This document shows positions 58,717 to 64,000 of a stretch of 64,000 nucleotides of DNA, one piece after another. This DNA is from Aeromicrobium tamlense (GTDB lineage Bacteria > Actinomycetota > Actinomycetes > Propionibacteriales > Nocardioidaceae). The position numbers and the translations under genes are program-made. Location of the stretch: positions 3,286,001 through 3,350,000 of the forward strand of contig NZ_JACBZN010000001.1 in the NCBI RefSeq assembly GCF_013408555.1, given 5' to 3'. Under the pieces are notes generated by a model. That model saw nothing but the letters and a program-made list of their open reading frames with translations, searched no databases and was not told where the DNA came from. Position 1 is the first letter of the stretch; each line of letters opens with the position of its first letter.

Positions 58717-58974
58717 ATGGAATTGGCTCTCGTGACCCCGGCGATCTGGTGGCTGCTGCTGTGCACGAAGGTCTTCGCCCTGGTCGACTGCGTCCGCCGC
58801 AAGCCCTACGACTTCGAGATGGCCGGCACGCTGCCGAAGAACGTGTGGCTGATCATCCTGCCGCTGGCGATCTTCGTCGACATCATCTGGCGCAACCCCA
58901 TCGGCATCCTGCCGCTGGCCGGCACGGTGGCCGCGCTCGTCTACCTCGCGCAGACGCGGGGCTCGGGCTACTGA
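58717..58974 (+). CDS. DUF2516 membrane protein (Rv0476-like)
   Basis: An 85-residue membrane protein with two or three helices (WWLLLCTKVFALVDCV, KNVWLIILPLAIFVDIIW, GILPLAGTVAALVYLA). The central AGTLPKNVWLIIL matches DUF2516. TAGTCT (58704-58709) lies seven bases before the ATG, so it is leaderless and has its own promoter despite the conserved synteny with the HBHA-like gene. The function is unknown. Confidence 0.85.
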   Translation: MELALVTPAIWWLLLCTKVFALVDCVRRKPYDFEMAGTLPKNVWLIILPLAIFVDIIWRNPIGILPLAGTVAALVYLAQTRGSGY

Positions 58975-58992
58975 CCCTCGCCCCGCGCGCCG

Positions 58993-59925
58993 TCAGAGCC
59001 GGCTGGCGTGCAGCCGTGCCTTGCGGAACCCGTCGAACGCCTCCCAGGCGGTGACCAGTCCCACGCCGACCGCGATGCCCCGCAGGACCGTGTCGACGAT
59101 CTCGGGGTCCCAGTCGAGGTGGGCGACCAGCTCGGGGTTGACGATCGACCCGTCGAGCAGCAGGACGATGGTGGGGATCGCGAACAGCAGCGCGAGGCCG
59201 AGGTTCGCCCAGGCCGCCGCCCACGTGTAGCCGGCGCGGTGGATCCACACGAGATGCACGAGCTCCAGTGCGAGCGTCACCAGGACGAGTGGCAGGTACC
59301 AGCTCCACAGCTCCGGGTCCGCCATCGGGATCCGCTCGCCGTCGTCGAAGAACGGCGAGCCGACGTGCTGCCAGATGAGCATCGCGGCGAACGCCGGCAG
59401 GAAGATCAGCCCGGCCACGAGGTCGGCGGTGCCCGTGCCGGTGTCGGGCTCGGGCAGCTGGTCGACCGACCAGGTCTCGACGCCGTCGATCGAGGTGCCC
59501 ATCCAGTCCAGTACCGCGAACACGAGCGTGGTCCAGAAGACCAGGTGCACGACCATCTCGAGCAGCGTCCAGACGCCGCCGCCGATGATCGACCCGATCG
59601 AGTCGCCGTCGAAGGCTCCGACGATCACGGTGACGGCGGTGACGAGCGGGGCGACGATGGCGACGAGGATCGTCATGAGGCGCAGCCACGGGAAGAACAG
59701 GCGCGGTCCGATGAGCGCGGGCTCGCGGCCCGTGTAGTCGACCGCGACGCGCAGCGGGTCGCCGAGCTCCTCGAGCGTCTCGCGCTCGGCCTGCTCGCCG
59801 CCTCCGCGCGCGGCGACCGTGTCGCCGATGCGCTCGCGCAGCTCGGCGGCGACCTCCTCCTTCGTGCGTCCGGGCAGCCAGCGCGTGGCGGCGTGGACGT
59901 AGCGGTCGGTGAGCGTGGTGGTCAT
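58993..59925 (-). CDS. HAAS-domain membrane protein
   Basis: A 310-residue membrane protein. The first 70 residues form the HAAS/permease-prefix signalling domain (RYVHAATRWLPGRTKEEVAAELRERIGDTVAARG, LEELGDPLRVAVDY), followed by about six membrane helices in three pairs. Such proteins are usually paired with PadR regulators, as here (four-base ATGA overlap). The sensed signal and the output are unknown; control of a membrane-stress response is a common guess. Confidence 0.85.
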   Translation of the reverse strand: MTTTLTDRYVHAATRWLPGRTKEEVAAELRERIGDTVAARGGGEQAERETLEELGDPLRVAVDYTGREPALIGPRLFFPWLRLMTILVAIVAPLVTAVTVIVGAFDGDSIGSIIGGGVWTLLEMVVHLVFWTTLVFAVLDWMGTSIDGVETWSVDQLPEPDTGTGTADLVAGLIFLPAFAAMLIWQHVGSPFFDDGERIPMADPELWSWYLPLVLVTLALELVHLVWIHRAGYTWAAAWANLGLALLFAIPTIVLLLDGSIVNPELVAHLDWDPEIVDTVLRGIAVGVGLVTAWEAFDGFRKARLHASRL

Positions 59926-60257
59926 GCGGTTCCTCCGGTGGTGAGCCGCCCCAGGGCGGTGTCGATCTCGTGCCAGTCGGCCAGGAGAGCGGCGGCGAGC
60001 CGCTCGCCCTCGATGCTCGTGCGGTAGAACTTCCGCGGTCGCGCCTCCTCGGTGTTCCACTCGCTGGTGAGCAGGCCCTGCTTCTCGAGGCGCCGCAGCA
60101 GCGGGTAGAGGGTGTTGCCGTCCACGGCGATGCCGGCGGCGGCCAGCGACTCGAGCAGGCCGTAGCCGTACCCGGGCTCGCGCAGGCTCAGCAGCGAGGC
60201 CAGCACCACGGTTCCGCGGCGCAGCTCCTGCAGGTGTTGCTGGGTCAGCTCGTCCAT
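59922..60257 (-). CDS. PadR-family transcriptional regulator
   Basis: A 111-residue winged-helix repressor. Family segments are RRGTVVLASLLSLREPGYGYGLLE, DGNTLYPLLRRLEKQGLL and RKFYRTSIEGERLA. TATGGT (complement of 60265-60270) lies seven bases before the ATG, so it is leaderless, and its -10 overlaps the inverted repeat at 60267-60289, which suggests autorepression. It forms an operon with the HAAS-domain gene. Confidence 0.93.
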   Translation of the reverse strand: MDELTQQHLQELRRGTVVLASLLSLREPGYGYGLLESLAAAGIAVDGNTLYPLLRRLEKQGLLTSEWNTEEARPRKFYRTSIEGERLAAALLADWHEIDTALGRLTTGGTA

Positions 60258-60266
60258 GCGTCACAC

Positions 60267-60289
60267 CATAGTGTGCGACACACACTATG
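60267..60289. promoter_or_regulatory. PadR operator
   Basis: CATAGTGTG and CACACTATG are perfect 9-base arms around five bases. The site overlaps the -10 box of the padR transcript and is an excellent candidate for the binding site of its own product. Confidence 0.75.
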
Positions 60290-60319
60290 CGCAAGACGCA
60301 CAGGTTGGTCGGAAGACGA

Positions 60320-60354
60320 CGAACCCCTCCCCGGCGAGGCCGGAGAGGGGTTCG
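60320..60354. terminator. Terminator of typA
   Basis: CGAACCCCTC and GAGGGGTTCG pair, and an inner CCGGC/GCCGG stem continues with one bulge per side. It lies 18 bases past the typA stop on its strand. Confidence 0.8.
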
Positions 60355-60371
60355 GAGGAGGCGCGGAGCGC

Positions 60372-62249
60372 TTACTTGCGCTTGCGGGCGGTGCGGGCGC
60401 GCTCGCCCGCGTCGAGGATCACCTTGCGGATGCGCACGTTGCTCGGCGTGACCTCGACGCACTCGTCCTCGCGGCAGAACTCCAGGCACTGCTCGAGCGA
60501 GAGCTTCTTCGGCGGGATGACCTTCTCGAAGTTGTCCGAGGTGGCCGAGCGGATGTTGGTCTGCTTCTTCTCCTTGGTGATGTTGACGTCCATGTCGTCG
60601 TCACGGGAGTTCTCGCCGACGATCATGCCCTCGTAGACCTCGGTGGAGGGCTCGACGAACAGCGTGCCGCGCTCCTGCAGGTTGGTCATCGCGAAGGAGG
60701 TGACGGCGCCGGCGCGGTCGGCCACGAGCGAGCCCGAGGGGCGCGTCGAGATCTCGCCGAACCAGGGCTCGTAGCCCTCGGAGATGTGGTGGGCGATGCC
60801 GGTGCCGCGGGTGTCGGTGAGGAACTCGGTGCGGAAGCCGATCAGGCCGCGCGCCGGGACCAGGAACTCCATGCGGACCCAGCCGGTGCCGTGGTTGACC
60901 ATCTGCTCCATGCGGCCCTTGCGCACGGCGAGCAGCTGGGTGATCGTGCCGAGGTACTCCTCGGGCGCGTCGATCGTCAGGCGCTCGACGGGCTCGTGCA
61001 GCTTGCCGTCGATCTCGCGGGTGACGACCTGCGGCTTGCCGACGGTGAGCTCGTAGCCCTCGCGGCGCATCTGCTCGACGAGGATCGCCAGCGCGAGCTC
61101 GCCGCGGCCCTGGACCTCCCACGCGTCGGGGCGGTCGGTGGGCAGCACGCGGATCGAGACGTTGCCGATGAGCTCGGCGTCGAGGCGGTCCTTGACGAGG
61201 CGGGCGGTGACCTTGGTGCCCTTCTCGCGGCCGGCGAGCGGCGACGTGTTGGTGCCGATGGTCATCGAGATCGCGGGCTCGTCGACGTGGATGAGCGGCA
61301 GCGCGATGGGGTTCTCGGGGTCGGCCAGCGTCTCGCCGATGTTGATCTCGCTGATGCCCGCGATGGCGACGATGTCGCCGGGGCCCGCGGACTCACCGGG
61401 CTTGCGGTCGAGCGCCTCGGTGACGAGCAGCTCGGTGATCTTGACCCGCTCGACCGAGCCGTCGCGCTTCATCCACGCGACCTGCTGGCCCTTCTTGAGC
61501 TCGCCCTCCTCGACGCGCACGAGCGCGAGGCGGCCCAGGAAGGGGGAGGAGTCGAGGTTCGTGACGTGCGCCTGCAGCGGCGCGCCCTCGGTGTACTCGG
61601 GGGCGGGAACGTGCTCCATGATCGTCTGGAACAGCGGGATCAGGTTGTCGCCGTCGGGCAGCGTGCCGTCCTCGGGCTTCTCCAGCGAGGCGACGCCGGC
61701 CTTGCCGGAGGCGTAGACGACGGGGAAGTCCAGCGCGTCGTCGGCGGCGTCCTCGGGCAGCAGGTCCATGAAGAGGTCGTAGGTCTCGTCGACGACCTCG
61801 GCGATGCGGGCGTCGGGTCGGTCGACCTTGTTGACCACGAGGATGACCGGCATCTTCGCCAGCAGCGCCTTGCGCAGCACGAAGCGGGTCTGGGGGAGCG
61901 GGCCCTCGGAGGCGTCGACCAGCAGCACGACCGCGTCGACCATCGACAGGCCGCGCTCGACCTCGCCACCGAAGTCGGCGTGGCCGGGGGTGTCGATGAT
62001 GTTGATGGTGACGGTCTTGCCGGGGATGTCCTCGGTGCCGGGTCCGGAGTACTTCACGGCGGTGTTCTTCGCGAGGATCGTGATGCCCTTCTCGCGCTCG
62101 AGATCACCCGAGTCCATGACCCGTTCGGTCACTTCCTGGTGCTCGGCGTAGGCGCCCTGCTGCTGGAGCATCGCGTCGACGAGAGTGGTCTTGCCGTGGT
62201 CGACGTGGGCGACGATGGCGACATTGCGCAGATCAGAGCGTGTAGGCAC
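60372..62249 (-). CDS. typA: Translational GTPase TypA/BipA
   Basis: Ribosome-associated GTPase of 625 residues, involved in ribosome assembly and stress adaptation. The G1 box is VAHVDHGKTTLVDAML, the switch region includes the ITILAKN segment, G3 is DTPGHADFGG and G4 is NKVDR. The EF-G-like domains and the TypA-specific C-terminus (GMIVGENSRDDDMDVNITKEKKQTNIR) follow. TAGGAT (complement of 62257-62262) lies seven bases before the GTG at 62249, so it is leaderless. Confidence 0.96.
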   Translation of the reverse strand: MPTRSDLRNVAIVAHVDHGKTTLVDAMLQQQGAYAEHQEVTERVMDSGDLEREKGITILAKNTAVKYSGPGTEDIPGKTVTINIIDTPGHADFGGEVERGLSMVDAVVLLVDASEGPLPQTRFVLRKALLAKMPVILVVNKVDRPDARIAEVVDETYDLFMDLLPEDAADDALDFPVVYASGKAGVASLEKPEDGTLPDGDNLIPLFQTIMEHVPAPEYTEGAPLQAHVTNLDSSPFLGRLALVRVEEGELKKGQQVAWMKRDGSVERVKITELLVTEALDRKPGESAGPGDIVAIAGISEINIGETLADPENPIALPLIHVDEPAISMTIGTNTSPLAGREKGTKVTARLVKDRLDAELIGNVSIRVLPTDRPDAWEVQGRGELALAILVEQMRREGYELTVGKPQVVTREIDGKLHEPVERLTIDAPEEYLGTITQLLAVRKGRMEQMVNHGTGWVRMEFLVPARGLIGFRTEFLTDTRGTGIAHHISEGYEPWFGEISTRPSGSLVADRAGAVTSFAMTNLQERGTLFVEPSTEVYEGMIVGENSRDDDMDVNITKEKKQTNIRSATSDNFEKVIPPKKLSLEQCLEFCREDECVEVTPSNVRIRKVILDAGERARTARKRK

Positions 62250-62350
62250 TCGCCCAATCCTACGGCAGTGCGGGAAACTCCTTGTCCACGCGGGGCGTAA
62301 TGAAGGTCACGGTTCCGCAATAGTTGCATGTGCGTTAGTATTTCCCGGTC

Positions 62351-62800
62351 ATGACCCAGTCACCCCATGCCTGCGCGTTCGAAGCCGTCCGAGGATTCCT
62401 CGGGCGGGTGTTCACGACGGCCGAGGGCGAGTCGCTGGAGTCCGTGGCGGGACTCGACCTGTCGTTCACGCAGGCGCGACTCTCGTTCGTGCTCGCCCAC
62501 TACGAGCACCCCGTCGCCATCGGTGACCTGGCCGAGTCGGTCGGGCTCTCGCCGGCGGCCGCGGGGCGGAACATCCAGCAGCTGGTGCGCAAGAAGCTCG
62601 TCGTGCGCACCGAGAACCCCGAGGACCGGCGGGTCAAGCTCGTCACCCTCACCGACCGTGGACGCAGCCTGGCGCAGAGCCACCTGAAGTCCAAGGAGGA
62701 CGCCGTGCGCACGCTGCTCGGCGACCTCGACACCGACCAATGCCTCGCGCTCGTCGAGGCTCTCCAGCCACTGCTGAAGGAAGAACCGCATGTCCGATAG
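62351..62800 (+). CDS. MarR-family transcriptional regulator
   Basis: A 149-residue winged-helix dimeric regulator with LSFVLAHYEHPVAIGDLAESVGLSPAAAGRNIQQLVRKKLVVRTENPEDRRVKLVTLTDRGRSL, the MarR wHTH and wing. It overlaps the DHA2 exporter start by 11 bases, so it very probably represses that exporter until a toxic ligand binds. TAGTAT lies nine bases before the ATG. An AT-rich, partly symmetrical patch upstream (TTGCATGTGC) may hold the operator. Confidence 0.9.
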   Translation: MTQSPHACAFEAVRGFLGRVFTTAEGESLESVAGLDLSFTQARLSFVLAHYEHPVAIGDLAESVGLSPAAAGRNIQQLVRKKLVVRTENPEDRRVKLVTLTDRGRSLAQSHLKSKEDAVRTLLGDLDTDQCLALVEALQPLLKEEPHVR

Positions 62801-64000
62801 CACCCCGGTGAAGCCGCCGGAGTACCCCGACAAGATCGACGCCGCCGTCCTCAAGGTCGCCGGCGTGGTCGTGCTCGGCTCCATCATGTCGATCCTCGAC
62901 ATCACCGTCGTGAACGTCGCCCTGCCGACGTTCCAGTCCGAGCTGGGCGTCGAGAACTACTCGACCGTCGCCTGGACCGTCACGGCCTACACGCTCGCCC
63001 TCGCGGCCGTCATCCCGCTCACGGGCTGGGCGGCCGACCGCTTCGGCACCAAGCGCCTCTACATGCTCGCGCTCGCACTGTTCACCGCCGGATCCGTGCT
63101 GTGTGCCGCGGCCTGGAACATCGAGACCCTCATCGGGTTCCGCGTCCTGCAGGGTCTTGGCGGCGGCATGCTGATGCCGCTCGGCATGACGATCATGACC
63201 AAGGCCGCCGGGCCCGAGCGCATGGGCCGCCTCATGGCGATTCTCGGCGTCCCGATGCTGCTCGGCCCGATCCTGGGCCCGATCCTCGGCGGCTTCCTGA
63301 TCGACAACGCCTCGTGGCACTGGATCTTCCTCATCAACCTGCCGCTGGGCCTCGGCGCGCTCGTCTACGCGTGGCGCGTGCTCGAGCAGGACGCCCCGCA
63401 CCCGAGCGAGTCGTTCGACTTCATCGGCATGGCGATGATGAGCCCCGGCCTGGCGCTATTCCTCTACGGCGTCTCGTCCATCCCCGACGCCGGTGGCATG
63501 GGCGAGCCCAAGGTCTGGGCCACGATGCTCGTCGGCGGCCTGCTGGTGATCGCGTTCATCTTCTACTCGTTCAAGCCCAAGCACCCGCTGCTGGACTTCC
63601 GCCTGTTCAAGAACTACAACCTGTCGATCTCCACGCTGACGATGTTCGTCTTCGCCGGCGCGTTCTTCGGCGGCCTGCTGCTGGTCCCGACCTACTTCCA
63701 GCAGGTCGGCGGCGAGACCCCGCTGCAGGCGGGCCTGCTGGTCGCCCCGCAGGGCATCGGCGCGATGCTCACGATGCCGCTCGCCGGCATCCTGGCCGAC
63801 CGCGTCCCCGTCGGCCGGATCGTCCCCTTCGGCCTCGCGCTGATCTGTGGCGGCATGTTCGCGATGACCTCGCTCGAGGCGGACACGTCCTACGGGTTCA
63901 TCATCGCGGCGCTGTTCGTGATGGGCCTGGGCATGGGCCTGACGATGATGCCGCTGATGACCTCCGCCCTGCGCACGCTGCAGTCGCACGAGGTCGCCCG
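62790..64000 (+). CDS. DHA2-family multidrug efflux MFS transporter, 3' end outside window
   Basis: The first 403 residues of a 14-helix drug:proton antiporter (EmrB/QacA type). Motif A-like GWAADRFGTKRLYM, motif C-like ILGVPMLLGPILGPILGG, and the family LDITVVNVALPTFQ in helix 1 are present. The ATG at 62790 lies inside the end of the MarR gene, implying coupled expression. The frame is open to the window edge; about 50-150 residues are missing. Confidence 0.92.
   Translation, partial: MSDSTPVKPPEYPDKIDAAVLKVAGVVVLGSIMSILDITVVNVALPTFQSELGVENYSTVAWTVTAYTLALAAVIPLTGWAADRFGTKRLYMLALALFTAGSVLCAAAWNIETLIGFRVLQGLGGGMLMPLGMTIMTKAAGPERMGRLMAILGVPMLLGPILGPILGGFLIDNASWHWIFLINLPLGLGALVYAWRVLEQDAPHPSESFDFIGMAMMSPGLALFLYGVSSIPDAGGMGEPKVWATMLVGGLLVIAFIFYSFKPKHPLLDFRLFKNYNLSISTLTMFVFAGAFFGGLLLVPTYFQQVGGETPLQAGLLVAPQGIGAMLTMPLAGILADRVPVGRIVPFGLALICGGMFAMTSLEADTSYGFIIAALFVMGLGMGLTMMPLMTSALRTLQSHEVA

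Overview
This is a 64 kb stretch of chromosome from a high-GC Gram-positive bacterium (Actinomycetota). The lineage markers are a GlnR-type orphan regulator, mycothiol synthase (MshD), a fused acetyl-CoA carboxyltransferase, a mutT1-ppk pair, a regulator/HBHA-like/DUF2516 trio in the same order as I recall for M. tuberculosis Rv0474-Rv0476, Streptomyces-type PHO boxes, and many leaderless genes. My best guess is Propionibacteriales/Nocardioidaceae (Aeromicrobium- or Nocardioides-like); that is inference from gene style, not a search. I saw no tRNA, rRNA, insertion sequence, phage, CRISPR array or origin.

Layout. 1-21 kb: purine biosynthesis genes purD (cut by the window edge), purB, purC and a single large purL, interleaved with an AsnC-type regulator, an MFS exporter, a kinase/sigma-factor/secreted-protein group, an acyl-CoA ligase behind two nested inverted repeats, UDP-glucose dehydrogenase, an Nramp transporter, a Fpg/Nei glycosylase, a secreted DUF6801-like protein and an ABC-2 exporter. 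21.4-30.7 kb: phosphate block (DUF47 protein plus Pit transporter; pstSCAB; mutT1; ppk), with matching PHO boxes before pstS and ppk. 30.8-38 kb: esterase, mshD, acetyl-CoA carboxyltransferase, then GDP-mannose supply (manC, manA and a HAD phosphatase-fold protein that may be the phosphomannomutase). 38-41.3 kb: glnR and a sulfur-transfer operon behind a cysteine-containing leader peptide. 41.3-47.1 kb: the most interesting region, with a TasA/camelysin-like protein, a SipW-type signal peptidase, a four-Ig-repeat secreted protein, a small membrane protein and a two-component system. 47-64 kb: LytR-CpsA-Psr protein, dtd, nitrobindin, ygfZ, a DEAD-box helicase, three tandem secreted FN3-nuclease-fold proteins, the HBHA-like locus, PadR/HAAS pair, typA, and a MarR regulator with a DHA2 exporter cut by the right edge.

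How it fits together. The 41-47 kb genes look like a self-regulated surface-fibre module. Two promoters, one before the TasA-like gene and one before the Ig-repeat gene, each carry four head-to-tail 11-bp repeats with a GGA core, placed identically against the same -10 region. The second promoter probably also drives the response regulator and sensor kinase, so the two-component system would control both secreted proteins and itself. Separately, a 63-bp intergenic palindrome occurs three times (plus one diverged relative), and at least 21 genes have a TAnnnT box 6-7 bases before the start codon, the signature of leaderless transcripts.
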